Source: a virus. From it: a stretch of DNA of 35,226 nucleotides. The notes under the pieces are model-generated. The model was not told where the DNA came from. It worked only from the letters and a program-made list of their open reading frames with translations, and searched no databases. This document shows, one piece after another, positions 1 to 7,890 of the stretch. Location: positions 1-35,226 of IMG/VR virus record IMGVR_UViG_3300031576_000199. One strand, given 5' to 3'. Made by a program: the position numbers and the translations under genes. The number at the start of each line of letters is the position of its first letter. Within the stretch, counting starts at the first letter, position 1.

Positions 1-2
1 TG

Positions 3-77
3 CTCGCGGAGTGCCGGCGGGCGATGGAGGAATCCCGGGTGAACGCGCCAAACCTGAAGCACCACGGGAGGCGGTGA
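3..77 (+). CDS. 3' end of an upstream gene (partial)
   Basis: An open frame enters from the left edge and stops with TGA at 75-77, giving a charged C-terminal tail of 24 residues ending NLKHHGRR. Nothing in so short a piece identifies a family. It ends 3 bases before a GTG that follows the purine-rich GGGAGGCGG, which would fit a tightly packed phage operon. It may equally be a chance frame, because only the last residues are visible. Confidence 0.3.
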   Translation, partial: LAECRRAMEESRVNAPNLKHHGRR

Positions 78-278
78 GCCGTGCCGGAAAAGGAAATTCT
101 GGTCGGCGGCCCAGCGGACGGCCACCGTAATCGAGAATGGCGGCGCGCCCAAGGTGAACGCGGTGCCCGGCGCGCGCGAGGAGCTGCTTCAGTGGCTGGC
201 CGGAAGGCGGCGGAATTGAAGCCCTATTTCGAAACATGCTTCGTGGCCCTTTCCGTCGGTAGTCGTAGTGCACCATGA
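58..278 (+). pseudogene. small ORF, possibly frame-disrupted
   Basis: A GTG at 81 opens a 65-residue frame beginning MPEKEILVGGPADGH. The N-terminal GGPADG motif is familiar from small phage proteins, but the frame then turns into Arg-rich low-complexity sequence. From about 118 a different frame, open from 58 and ending with TGA at 217-219, reads as much better protein (IENGGAPKVNAVPGAREELL), yet it has no ATG, GTG or TTG start of its own. The simplest reading is one small gene of about 45 residues broken by a frameshift near 115-125. Function is unknown. The alternative is that only the 81-278 frame is used. Confidence 0.25.
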
Positions 279-286
279 CGCCTGGA

Positions 287-304
287 ATTCAGTCTATTCA
301 GTCT
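287..304 (+). repeat. tandem 9-bp direct repeat upstream of the DUF3800 gene
   Basis: ATTCAGTCT occurs twice back to back (287-295 and 296-304), followed by AGTC. It lies about 85 bases before the preferred start of the DUF3800 gene. It could be a regulator site or a scar of the event that brought in the accessory gene; the sequence alone cannot decide. Confidence 0.5.
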
Positions 305-388
305 AGTCATATCGAGGACTTTCTCGGACCTCTCGCTTTCCTGGTCTGCGGTCTACCTGGACGCGAGCGGGAAGAGAGGCTGCTTTTC

Positions 389-1198
389 ATGCTTGTGGCG
401 TACATCGATGACAGTGGTACGGATCGCAAGGGGCACGTTGCCACTCTCGCGGGCTTCATTGCCAGCGCCGAGCAGTGGCATGAATTTTCCGGGAAGTGGC
501 GATCTGTACTGAATCAGCATCCCCGTATCGAATACTTCAAGATGAAGGAAGCCCACCGGCTGGAGGACCAGTTTAAGGAGTTCTCCGTTCCTGAGCGGGA
601 TCAGCGCGTGTCACAATTGGCTGCGCTGATAGGCGAGTTAAAGCCTCATGCGGTGGCATCGGTGGTTTGGTGGGAGGACTTCCGGGAGTTCCAGAAATGC
701 TTCACCAATCCAGTCCAAGTCTATCTGGTACTGTACCAGAGCGTCTTTTGGACCATCCTGACTACTCTCAGGCTTCGCTTCCCTGGGGAGCAGGTGGAGA
801 TTGTCTACGACGAACAAGGGGCGCTCGGGACTAAAGCTGCATCGGTGAACGACTGGGCGACGCTTGCATTGTCGAAGCGATACCGTAGTGTTCTTGCAGG
901 CAACCCAGTACACAGAGACAGCAAGCGCGTCTTGCCTCTACAGGCCGCCGATATGCTGGCTTGGCACATTCGGCGTGGAGCAACCGCCGAAGGTTGGACC
1001 GTTTCGCAGATGCCGCAGGAGTTTGATGGGCTGCAATTAGGCTACCGCCTATTGTCCAAGGATCGTCTTGCTCGCATGGCGGCACACGCACGAGAGTTAA
1101 TCGAGCGCTTCCCTGACATCGAAGCAGTCTACTCCCCGGCGGAACTGAAGGAGATCCGCAACAAATTCCTGGGATACGATCCAGATGTTGTGGCATGA
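389..1198 (+). CDS. DUF3800 family protein (accessory gene)
   Basis: The 269-residue product begins MLVAYIDDSGTDRKGH and shows the DUF3800 hallmarks: an N-terminal beta strand ending in YIDDSG, an LAGFIA strand, a W..F...W helix, the IEYFKMKEA segment, and a late ADMLAWHIRR motif around residues 195-205. DUF3800 proteins are thought to have an RNase H-like fold, with the early Asp pair as candidate metal ligands. Their role is unproven, and they are common in phages and mobile elements. I prefer ATG 389 over the upstream in-frame ATG 275 because GAAGAGAGG lies about 9 bases before it and the extra N-terminus lacks family character. The gene looks less GC-rich than its neighbours and stands alone, as a recently acquired moron would. 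Confidence 0.8.
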   Translation: MLVAYIDDSGTDRKGHVATLAGFIASAEQWHEFSGKWRSVLNQHPRIEYFKMKEAHRLEDQFKEFSVPERDQRVSQLAALIGELKPHAVASVVWWEDFREFQKCFTNPVQVYLVLYQSVFWTILTTLRLRFPGEQVEIVYDEQGALGTKAASVNDWATLALSKRYRSVLAGNPVHRDSKRVLPLQAADMLAWHIRRGATAEGWTVSQMPQEFDGLQLGYRLLSKDRLARMAAHARELIERFPDIEAVYSPAELKEIRNKFLGYDPDVVA

Positions 1199-1388
1199 TA
1201 GAAGCGTCCGCCTGCTTTCCGGTCAGCTGAGCAGCAGAATCTCTTTCGAGGCGAATGCGGGTAACACAACTACCCGATGCGCCACGGTCTTGCTTTCCGA
1301 CCAACCCCGTGATAGCATAGCATCGAAGTAACCACACGAAGGTCGCCGGGGCGACCGCGCGCAAGCGAAGAAACCCCGCCCCATTCGA
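1199..1388. other. non-coding stretch with a short GC hairpin
   Basis: No convincing gene is visible here. GGTCGCC at 1341-1347 pairs with GGCGACC at 1350-1356, giving a tight hairpin without a following T run, so it is not a standard terminator. TTGCTT (1290-1295) and TAGCAT (1313-1318) are 17 bases apart and could be a weak promoter driving rightward toward the terminase genes. I give this little weight because both hexamers are poor. Confidence 0.3.
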
Positions 1389-1709
1389 GTGCTGCAACCA
1401 CGTCCTGAGACCTTCCCGGTTGAGGACTGCCGGGGTGTCGTTGTGAGCCGGTTGACCGCCGCCATCATCGCCGAGATGGAGGCCCGAGGCTCGGTTCGCG
1501 TGGTTCGAAAGGGCCTGCACGGAGAGCGTGGGGTGGCGCGGGCCCGTCTCAATCCTCACGTGATCGCAGCGACCGAACTCCGGAAGATGTGCGGCGCGCG
1601 GTACAGCCACCAGCGCGAGACCGACGACAACATCCGCGGCGTTTGGGCGCTGCGGAGGATACCGGAGGGCCTTTCTGCCCAAAGATTTCTGGGTCCTTCC
1701 TGGGGCTGA
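1389..1709 (+). CDS. hypothetical protein, uncertain
   Basis: A GTG-started frame of 106 residues has the G/C-rich third positions expected for this genome. Its middle reads as plausible globular protein (LTAAIIAEMEARGSVRVV, then ELRKMCGARYSHQRETDD). I recognise no family. No good ribosome-binding site precedes the GTG, and overlapping minus-strand frames are also open, so coding status is doubtful. It lies between the DUF3800 gene and the methyltransferase remnant, in a region that looks like recombination debris next to the packaging genes. Confidence 0.35.
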   Translation: MLQPRPETFPVEDCRGVVVSRLTAAIIAEMEARGSVRVVRKGLHGERGVARARLNPHVIAATELRKMCGARYSHQRETDDNIRGVWALRRIPEGLSAQRFLGPSWG

Positions 1710-1723
1710 AAACCCGAGGGTAG

Positions 1724-1879
1724 ATCATTGCACAATTGCGCTACCGTCAGGCTAGAAAAGTGGTTGTCGGTTGTCAGTTGGCGAACACGATGTACGAGCC
1801 GATCCTGTACGGCTGGCGCGACGGGACCGAGCACTTCTGGTGCGGCGTGAGGGAAATCTGCGACCTAAGGCAAGAATGA
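1724..1879 (+). pseudogene. remnant of a phage DNA methyltransferase
   Basis: The frame open from 1724 to TGA 1877-1879 contains TMYEPILYGWRDGTEHFWCG (ATG at 1790). This closely matches a segment I know from phage N4/N6-type DNA modification methylases of the ParB-plus-methylase type, where YEPILYGW...HYWCGARD..DVW precedes the C-terminal catalytic motifs. Only this block survives: the DPPY-type motif and the AdoMet-binding FxGxG motif are absent on both sides, and the sequence diverges after WCGVREICDL. In many phages such a methylase gene sits just before the small terminase gene, exactly as here, so I read this as a decayed resident gene. A short peptide starting at GTG 1760 or ATG 1790 might still be made. 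Confidence 0.5.
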
Positions 1880-1882
1880 TCG

Positions 1883-2368
1883 ATGCCCCTGGTAAGCCTG
1901 CGGAAGTACGCGACTCATCGCCTGGTCAGCCTCACGGCCGTCCAGAAGGCGATTCAGCAGGGGCGGATCAAGACCGCGCCAGACGGCAAGATCGACCTCG
2001 AGCAGGCGGACCGCGATTGGGAGCGGAACACCAGCCCGGTCAACGCCCCAAAGCGAGCGCCCAGGGCTGGCGGCGGCGCGGCAGGCGGGCCGACCTACGC
2101 GCAGTCGCGCGCCGTCCGCGAGGTGTACCTGGCGCGGCTCGCCAAGATCGAGTTCGAGGAGCGCGTCGGCAAGCTGGTAAGCCGGGATGAGATTACCGTG
2201 GCCGCGTTCACCAAGGCCCGGACCGTGCGCGACAACCTGCTCAACATCCCGGACCGCGTGGCGGCGGTGCTTGCGGCCGAGACCGATCCGGTGCGGATGC
2301 ATCAGATCCTGAGCGACGAAATTCGGAAGGCACTAATTGAGCTCTCTGGCGACAACAACACCGGTTGA
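1883..2368 (+). CDS. terminase small subunit, Nu1-like
   Basis: This 161-residue protein is expected to recognise phage DNA and load the large terminase. The N-terminal part (LRKYATHRLVSLTAVQKAIQ, then IDLEQADRDW) fits a winged-helix-like DNA-binding domain of the Nu1 type, in which the helix is followed by an 'IDLEQADRDW' strand-helix. A Pro/Gly-rich linker (about residues 52-70) leads to a helical C-terminal part (SRAVREVYLARLAKIEFEERVGKLV...RDNLLNIPDRVAAVLAAE) that typifies small terminases, where it mediates oligomerisation and large-subunit contact. Its length matches the family. It begins 4 bases after the methylase remnant and overlaps the large-subunit gene by 32 bases. Confidence 0.85.
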   Translation: MPLVSLRKYATHRLVSLTAVQKAIQQGRIKTAPDGKIDLEQADRDWERNTSPVNAPKRAPRAGGGAAGGPTYAQSRAVREVYLARLAKIEFEERVGKLVSRDEITVAAFTKARTVRDNLLNIPDRVAAVLAAETDPVRMHQILSDEIRKALIELSGDNNTG

Positions 2369-4256
2369 AGGCATCGCCGCATGGGTTTACGGCGAGGCCT
2401 TTCGGGCAGGGCTGAAGCCTGAGCCGCTGCTCACCGTCTCGCAGTGGGCCGATCGATACCGGGTGCTCTCGCAACGCGCATCGGCCGAGCCGGGGCCGTG
2501 GCGAACGGACCGCACGCCGTACTTGCGCGAGATCATGGACTGCCTTTCGCCGTCGTCTCCGATCGAGCGCACCATCTTAATGAAAGGCGCTCAGATCGGC
2601 GGCACCGAGTGCGGAAACAACTGGATCGGATTCGTGATCCACCAGGCGCCGGGGCCGATGATGGGCGTGCAGCCCACCGTCGAGATGGCCAAGCGGAACT
2701 CGAAGCAGCGCATCGATCCGCTGATCGAGGAGAGCAAGGCACTGAAGGAACTCGTCCGGGACCACCGCTCTCGGGACAGCGGTAACACGATCCTGGCGAA
2801 GGAGTTTCCCAGCGGCGTTCTGGTGCTCACCGGCGCCAACAGTGCCGCCGGCCTCCGCTCTATGGCCGCGCGGTACCTGTTCCTCGACGAGGTCGACGGC
2901 TACCCGGGTGACATCGACGGCGAAGGGGATCCGGTCAACTTGGCGCTCGCCCGCACGCGCACGTTCGCGCGGCGGAAGCTGTTTATGGTCTCGACGCCGA
3001 AGATCACGGGCCTTAGCCGGATCGAGAGGGCCTACGAGGAGAGCGACCAGCGCAAGTACTGGGTGCCCTGCCCGCATTGCGCCGAGCACCAGGTGCTCAA
3101 GTTTCAGCGGCTGCAGTGGCCGAAGGGAGAGCCGGATAAGGCCGTTTACCTCTGCGAGCACTGCGATCAGGCCATCGAAAACTACCGCAAGACGTGGATG
3201 CTTGAGCGCGGCCAGTGGCGAGCGTCGACAACCGGTGACGGCAGGACGGCCGGCTTTCATCTGTCGAGCCTCTACAGCCCGGTCGGATGGTTCTCCTGGA
3301 GCAACGCGGCCCGGATGTTCCTGGAAGCACAGAAAAGTCCTGCGCTACTCCAGGTGTTCATCAACACGGTGCTGGGTGAGACCTGGGTCGAATCCGGGGA
3401 GGTTCCCGACTGGCACCGCCTCTACGAGCGCCGCGAACTTTATCAGCTCGGGACGGTTCCATCCGGCGGCCTGATCCTGACGGCCGGGGCCGATGTCCAG
3501 AAAGATCGCGTCGAGCTGCAGGTGGTCGCCTGGGGCGAAGGGAAGGAAAGCTGGCTGGTCGACTACGCCGTGCTCGACGGCGATGTTGGGGGCGTCGAGG
3601 TCTGGGGGAAGCTGACGGCGGCGCTGGGCGTCGTCTATCGGCACGCGGGTGGCGCCGATCTCGGGATCGACTGCCTGGCCATCGATTCCGGCTACGCCAC
3701 GCAAGAGGTCTACGCCTGGGCGCGCCACCAGGCCCCCGGCCGTGTAATCGTGATCAAGGGCGTGGAGCACGCGGTGGCGGCGATCGGGCGGCCGGCGCCG
3801 GTCGAAGTGACGCACGCCGGCAAGAAACTCGCGCGCGGCGTCCGGGTCTGGCCGATCTCGACGTCGACGCTCAAGAGCGAGTTGTACGGCTGGTTGCGGC
3901 TCGCCGCGCCAGTCGAGGGGCAGCCCTTCCCGCCTGGCTACTGCCACTTCCCGCAGCTCGGAGACGAGTTTTTCCAGCAACTCACCGCCGAGCAGCTCGT
4001 CGCGCGGACCATCCGCGGCGGCTACCGGAAGCACGAGTGGCAGAAGATTCGGGCGCGCAACGAGGCCCTCGACAACCGGGTTTATGCCCGGGCCGCCTCG
4101 ATCGTGAAGGGCGTCGACCGCTTCACGCCGGAGCGTTGGGCGCAAATGCGCGAACACCTGGGGGGCGTCGTCGCCCTCCGGCCGGAACAGCCAGCCCAGC
4201 CACAGGAGCGTCCTTGGCTCACGCCGCGGCCGGACGGATGGCTGAGGAGGGGCTGA
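2337..4256 (+). CDS. terminase large subunit, lambda gpA family
   Basis: The 639-residue ATPase-nuclease packages DNA into the prohead. The ATPase part shows a deviant Walker A, GAQIGGTE (residues 84-91), like the degenerate P-loop of lambda gpA. Walker B is YLFLDEVD (180-187) and the coupling motif VSTPK is at 218-222. A zinc-knuckle pair CPHC (245-248) and CEHC (273-276) is usual for this family. Candidate nuclease acidic residues lie at D386 (GADVQKDR) and D450 (AIDSGYATQEVY). The best start is TTG 2337, inside the small-subunit gene; it gives the expected N-terminus, and no closer ATG in frame precedes conserved sequence. Length matches gpA (641 residues). Confidence 0.95.
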   Translation: MSSLATTTPVEGIAAWVYGEAFRAGLKPEPLLTVSQWADRYRVLSQRASAEPGPWRTDRTPYLREIMDCLSPSSPIERTILMKGAQIGGTECGNNWIGFVIHQAPGPMMGVQPTVEMAKRNSKQRIDPLIEESKALKELVRDHRSRDSGNTILAKEFPSGVLVLTGANSAAGLRSMAARYLFLDEVDGYPGDIDGEGDPVNLALARTRTFARRKLFMVSTPKITGLSRIERAYEESDQRKYWVPCPHCAEHQVLKFQRLQWPKGEPDKAVYLCEHCDQAIENYRKTWMLERGQWRASTTGDGRTAGFHLSSLYSPVGWFSWSNAARMFLEAQKSPALLQVFINTVLGETWVESGEVPDWHRLYERRELYQLGTVPSGGLILTAGADVQKDRVELQVVAWGEGKESWLVDYAVLDGDVGGVEVWGKLTAALGVVYRHAGGADLGIDCLAIDSGYATQEVYAWARHQAPGRVIVIKGVEHAVAAIGRPAPVEVTHAGKKLARGVRVWPISTSTLKSELYGWLRLAAPVEGQPFPPGYCHFPQLGDEFFQQLTAEQLVARTIRGGYRKHEWQKIRARNEALDNRVYARAASIVKGVDRFTPERWAQMREHLGGVVALRPEQPAQPQERPWLTPRPDGWLRRG

Positions 4257-4451
4257 ATGGCCTACACCCAGACGCAGCTCGACGCCCTCCAGGCGGCGCT
4301 GGCGAGCGGCGTGTTGACGGTCGAGTTCGACGGCAAGCGCGTTACGTATCGGTCACTCGATGAGGTTCAGCGGGCCATCGGGACGCTCGAGAAGGAGCTC
4401 GGGCAGCAAACCGCTGACAGATTCACGCTCGCTAAGTACTCATCCGAATGA
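4257..4451 (+). CDS. head-tail joining protein, gpW-like
   Basis: This 64-residue product has the length and layout of lambda gpW (68 residues): an N-terminal amphipathic helix (LDALQAALASG), a two-stranded hairpin (LTVEFDGKRVTYRS) and a C-terminal helix (LDEVQRAIGTLEKELG). gpW binds the portal after packaging and prepares the head for the connector. Position between large terminase and portal matches lambda. Its ATG directly follows the terminase stop, and its TGA overlaps the portal ATG, so translation is coupled. Confidence 0.85.
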   Translation: MAYTQTQLDALQAALASGVLTVEFDGKRVTYRSLDEVQRAIGTLEKELGQQTADRFTLAKYSSE

Positions 4452-5962
4452 ATTGGCTCGATCGGCTGGTTGGATATCTCGACCCGGCGGCCGGCTTCCA
4501 CCGGGTGCGGATGCGGCGAGCGATCGACGTGTTGCTCGCCTACGAGGGCGCCAAGGTTGGCCGGCGCACCGGCGACTGGGTGACGACGGGCGGAAGCGCA
4601 AACGCCGAGATCGGCGGCGCCCTGACGCTGGTCCGCGAACGCGCGCGCGACCTGGTTCGCAACAACCACTTCGCGGCGCGGGCCGTAAATTCGTACGCGG
4701 TAAACATCGTCGGAACCGGCATCATGCCGCGGGCGCGGAGCGGCGATGAGGCGATCGACGCCAAGATCGATGAGCTATTCAATGAGTGGTCGGAGCGTTG
4801 CGATGCGGATGGGCTGGAAGACTTCTATGGTTTGCAGGCGCTGGTAACGCGAACATGCATCGAATCAGGAGAAGTGCTGGTCCGGCTGCGAAACCGGCTA
4901 CCGGAAGACGACGACCTTCCCGTTCCTCTTCAGTTGCAGGTGCTCGAGCCCGATCTTCTGGATCAGACGAAGACCGAGCCAACGAAAGACGGCGGCTTCA
5001 TCATCCAGGGCGTGGAGTTCGACGGGATCGGCCGGCGGATCGCCTACTGGCTATTCCCGCAGCACCCTGGCGAAGTGGCGATCATCACGAAATCGCGATT
5101 GACGAGTCAGCGCGTCGATGCAGCCTCGATCCTGCATATCTTCAAGCGGGATCGGCCGGGTCAGGTGCGCGCGGTGTCGTGGTTCGCGCCGGTGATCCTG
5201 AAAATGCGGGATCTGGCGGAGTACGAAGAAGCGGAGCTGGTTCGAAAAAAGGTCGAGGCTTGTTTCGCCGGATTCGTCACGTTGCCGGAGGGTGCCGGGG
5301 ACGGGACGATCGCGCCGACCGAGACCAAAGACGGGAAACGGATCTCGACGCTCTCGCCCGGGATGATCGAGTACTTGAAGCCCGGAGAATCGATGATGTT
5401 CGGCTCGCCGGCCGGTGTCCCAGGGTACGCCGATTACAAGCGCGCACAGATCCACGACATAGCGGCCGGGCTGGGGCTGCCCTACGAGCTTTTGAGCGGG
5501 GATCTGAGCCAGGTGAACTACTCGAGCATTCGAGCGGGCATGCTCGAGTTTTGGAGAATGGTCGATGCGTTCCAGTGGCTGACGCTGATACCGCGTTTCT
5601 GCATTCCAGCCTGGAGCAATTTCTTCAAGGCAGCCGCGCTCTCGCAACGAAAGCTCTCGAGCCGATTGCAGAACGTGGATGCCGAGTGGACGCCGCCCGT
5701 CAAGGCAAGCGTCGACCGGGAGAAGGAAGCGAAGGCAGACCTAGTCGAGTTGCGCACTGGCACCAAGACCCTGCGGCAGGCGATCGCGGAGAAGGGGTAC
5801 GACCCGATCTCGCAGATCGAGGAGATCGCCGACACCAACGCCTTGCTCGACAAGCTCGGGATCGTCCTCGATTGCGATCCGCGCAAGGTAGCAAAAACCG
5901 GCGCGGCCCAGAAAGAGGTAGACGATGAAGGTCAAGATTCCGATCCAGCGGCTCGCCGCTGA
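4448..5962 (+). CDS. portal protein, lambda gpB family
   Basis: The 504-residue protein should form the dodecameric portal at one capsid vertex. Family features in order: VRERARDLVRNNHFAARAV near residues 60-80, the VGTGIMPRAR segment, LEDFYGLQALVTRTCIESGE, IQGVEFDGIGRRIAYWLF, the SILHIFKRDRPGQVRAVSWF block, and the GLPYELLSGDLSQVNYSSIR block that is highly characteristic of gpB-type portals. Length is close to lambda gpB (533). The C-terminus is acidic (EVDDEGQDSDPAARR). It overlaps gpW by 4 bases and the next gene by 38 bases. Confidence 0.92.
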   Translation: MNWLDRLVGYLDPAAGFHRVRMRRAIDVLLAYEGAKVGRRTGDWVTTGGSANAEIGGALTLVRERARDLVRNNHFAARAVNSYAVNIVGTGIMPRARSGDEAIDAKIDELFNEWSERCDADGLEDFYGLQALVTRTCIESGEVLVRLRNRLPEDDDLPVPLQLQVLEPDLLDQTKTEPTKDGGFIIQGVEFDGIGRRIAYWLFPQHPGEVAIITKSRLTSQRVDAASILHIFKRDRPGQVRAVSWFAPVILKMRDLAEYEEAELVRKKVEACFAGFVTLPEGAGDGTIAPTETKDGKRISTLSPGMIEYLKPGESMMFGSPAGVPGYADYKRAQIHDIAAGLGLPYELLSGDLSQVNYSSIRAGMLEFWRMVDAFQWLTLIPRFCIPAWSNFFKAAALSQRKLSSRLQNVDAEWTPPVKASVDREKEAKADLVELRTGTKTLRQAIAEKGYDPISQIEEIADTNALLDKLGIVLDCDPRKVAKTGAAQKEVDDEGQDSDPAARR

Positions 5963-7829
5963 GGTCGATCGCGTCGGCGAAGACCGCACGGTGGACGTGG
6001 TTTTCTACTCCGGCGAGAAGGTCCGGCGATTGGGGTGGGACGGGGCCTACATGCTTCAGTTCAGCATGGACCCTGCGGCGGCGAAACTCGGCCGGCTGAA
6101 CGGCGGGGCGCCAGTCTTGAATGCCCACAGCCAGTGGGACGTGCAGGGCGTGATCGGCGTTGTGGAGCGCGCCTGGCTCGACAACGGTCGCGGCCGCGCA
6201 ACGATCCGGTTCAGTGAACGCGAGGACGTCGCGCCCATCTGGAACGACGTGCAGGCGAAGGTCTTACGGAACGTCTCGATGGGCGTGAGCATTTTGCAGA
6301 TGAAGGAGCTGGACAAGGAACCCGGCGGCGAGCGAAGCTTTCTCGCCACGGAATGGGAGCCGCAAGAAATATCGCTGGTTCCCATCAGCGCCGACGCCGG
6401 CGCGAAGATTCAGCTTGCCGCCGGCGCGGAGAGTGATTGCGAAGTCGAATTTCTGCGGGCGACGCCCGCCAAAGGAGAACGTATGGACCCGAAGGAAGAG
6501 AAAGAAGTCAAGGCTCCGGGCGCGTTGCCCGAGGCCGAGAAGGTGGATCTGGCGGCCGCAGGCGAAGCCGCGAGGGTGCAAGAGCGGCAGCGTTTCGACG
6601 ACATCACGGCGGCTGTGAAGCTGAGCGGTCTCGAAGCGAGCTTGGCGGGAGACTACTTCGGGGCCGGCAATTCGGTCGACGAAGTCCGCACGGCGCTGCT
6701 CCAGAAACTGGCCGAGCGCGATCGCTCAGTCGAAACCAGGGGCCAGCGGTCGGAAGTCGTGCTCGATGCGGCCGACACGCGGCGCGAGGGCATGACACAC
6801 GCTCTGTTGCACCGCTACAACCCTACCCAGCACAAGCTCGACAAGGGCGGCGCCTTCGTCGGCATGTCGCTCCTCCGCATGGCCGAGGAGTGCCTGGTCG
6901 CCAGCGGACAATCGGTGCGCGGGAAGCGGCCCATGGAAATCGCGCAACTCGCGTTCCATGGCACGACCGACTTCCCCAACGTGCTCGCGGCGACGGGCTA
7001 CAAGACCCTGCGGGACGGATACGAGGCGGAGCCGCAGAATTTCGAGCCCTTCTGTCGCCGGATGACCGTCCCGAATTTCAACACGTTCAACGCCCTGGTG
7101 CTGGCGGAAGCCTTCGATTTTGAGAAGGTGAATCCGTCCGGCGAGTTCAAGCAGGGGCCGCTGGCCGAGAGCAAAGAGACCTACAAGGTCCTCACCTACG
7201 GAAAGATCGTCGCCGTCAACCGCCAGGCGATCGTCAACGACGATCTCAACGCCTTCACGCGCATCCCGGAGATGCATGGTCGGGCCGCGCGTCGGCTCGA
7301 ACTGGACACGGTCTGGGGCATCATCACAGCGAACGCGGCCATGGGCGACGGCGTGGCCTTGTTCCATGCGACGCACGCGAATCTGGCGGCCAGCGGCGCG
7401 GCGCCATCCGTAACGACACTCGGGGCTGGCCGCAAGGCGGTTCGCATCCAAAAGGGCGTCGGCGCCAAAGCGCGCCTGAATCTCAGGGCGGCGTTCCTGA
7501 TTCTTCCGGCCACGCTCGAGACGACCGGCGATCAGCTGCGCACACAGATCACTCCAGCGCAGTTCAGCAACGCCGTGCCGGAGTGGATTCGGGGTTTGGT
7601 CCCCATCGTCGAGCCGCGCCTGGACGACAACTCGACGACCGCCTGGTACCTCGCGGCCGATCCGGGCCAGATCGACACCATCTGGTACTGCTATCTTCAG
7701 GGCCAGGAGGGCGTCTTCCTCGATTCACGGATCGGTTTCGAGGTTGACGGGATCGAGTTGAAGGCCCGCCTCGACTTCGGCGCCGCGGCGATCGACTTCC
7801 GCGGTCTTTACAAAGATCCGGGCGTGTAA
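5925..7829 (+). CDS. prohead protease / major capsid protein fusion
   Basis: A 634-residue polyprotein. Residues 1 to about 165 form a prohead serine protease domain, with candidate catalytic His68 (VLNAHSQWDVQGVIG) and Ser118 (LRNVSMGVSIL) in the familiar sequence contexts and the EISLVPISADAGAKI strand following. Residues 187-270 are charged and helical (scaffold-like). From about 290 to the end is a HK97-fold major capsid protein (GMTHALLHRYNP..., TTDFPNVLAATGYKTLRDGYEA, GKIVAVNRQAIVNDDLNAFTRIP, and the C-terminal FRGLYKDPGV). Such fused protease-capsid genes are known in other phages. The start ATG follows AAAGAGGTAGACG and overlaps the portal gene. Confidence 0.9.
   Translation: MKVKIPIQRLAAEVDRVGEDRTVDVVFYSGEKVRRLGWDGAYMLQFSMDPAAAKLGRLNGGAPVLNAHSQWDVQGVIGVVERAWLDNGRGRATIRFSEREDVAPIWNDVQAKVLRNVSMGVSILQMKELDKEPGGERSFLATEWEPQEISLVPISADAGAKIQLAAGAESDCEVEFLRATPAKGERMDPKEEKEVKAPGALPEAEKVDLAAAGEAARVQERQRFDDITAAVKLSGLEASLAGDYFGAGNSVDEVRTALLQKLAERDRSVETRGQRSEVVLDAADTRREGMTHALLHRYNPTQHKLDKGGAFVGMSLLRMAEECLVASGQSVRGKRPMEIAQLAFHGTTDFPNVLAATGYKTLRDGYEAEPQNFEPFCRRMTVPNFNTFNALVLAEAFDFEKVNPSGEFKQGPLAESKETYKVLTYGKIVAVNRQAIVNDDLNAFTRIPEMHGRAARRLELDTVWGIITANAAMGDGVALFHATHANLAASGAAPSVTTLGAGRKAVRIQKGVGAKARLNLRAAFLILPATLETTGDQLRTQITPAQFSNAVPEWIRGLVPIVEPRLDDNSTTAWYLAADPGQIDTIWYCYLQGQEGVFLDSRIGFEVDGIELKARLDFGAAAIDFRGLYKDPGV
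6471..7829 (+). promoter_or_regulatory. internal ribosome-binding site and nested capsid start at ATG 6483
   Basis: Inside the fusion gene, AAAGGAG at 6471-6477 stands 5 bases before an in-frame ATG at 6483. It lies exactly where the protease domain ends and the charged scaffold-like segment (MDPKEEKEVKAPG) begins. The resulting nested product of 448 residues would be scaffold segment plus capsid protein without the protease. The nested lambda C/Nu3 pair follows the same logic. This is the strongest Shine-Dalgarno match seen within any gene of the window. Confidence 0.7.
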
Positions 7830-7844
7830 ACCTAAGCAGGTCCT

Positions 7845-7890
7845 GCGGTGCCGGCGGCGCCTTCCCCTAGCGGAATCGCCGCCGGACCGC
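7845..7890 (+). other. strong GC-rich stem-loop between capsid and decoration genes
   Basis: GCGGT (7845-7849) plus CCGGCGGCG (7851-7859) pairs with CGCCGCCGG (7877-7885) plus ACCGC (7886-7890). This makes 14 base pairs with a single bulged G and a 17-base loop. There is no T tract after it, only GCAAAAGTTTGGG and then the ribosome-binding site of the next gene. It may be an mRNA-stability or partial termination element that sets the capsid to decoration ratio. Confidence 0.6.

Noticed and set aside
1290-1318. Possible promoter TTGCTT-17-TAGCAT
   Set aside because: Both hexamers deviate strongly from consensus, so I mention it only within the gap description.
831-1682. Minus-strand ORF of 283 residues across the DUF3800 end and the following gap
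   Set aside because: Half of it is antisense to the DUF3800 gene and its composition is that of a shadow. No start site or family was seen.
3345-4157. Minus-strand ORF of 270 residues and similar shadows at 2577-3260 and 6726-7451
   Set aside because: They lie antisense to well-supported terminase and capsid genes, and their sequences are Arg/Pro/Asp-rich with no recognisable motif.
4786-5928. Plus-strand ORF of 380 residues inside the portal gene
   Set aside because: It is an alternate-frame shadow of the portal gene, with very high Arg/Ala content and no family pattern.
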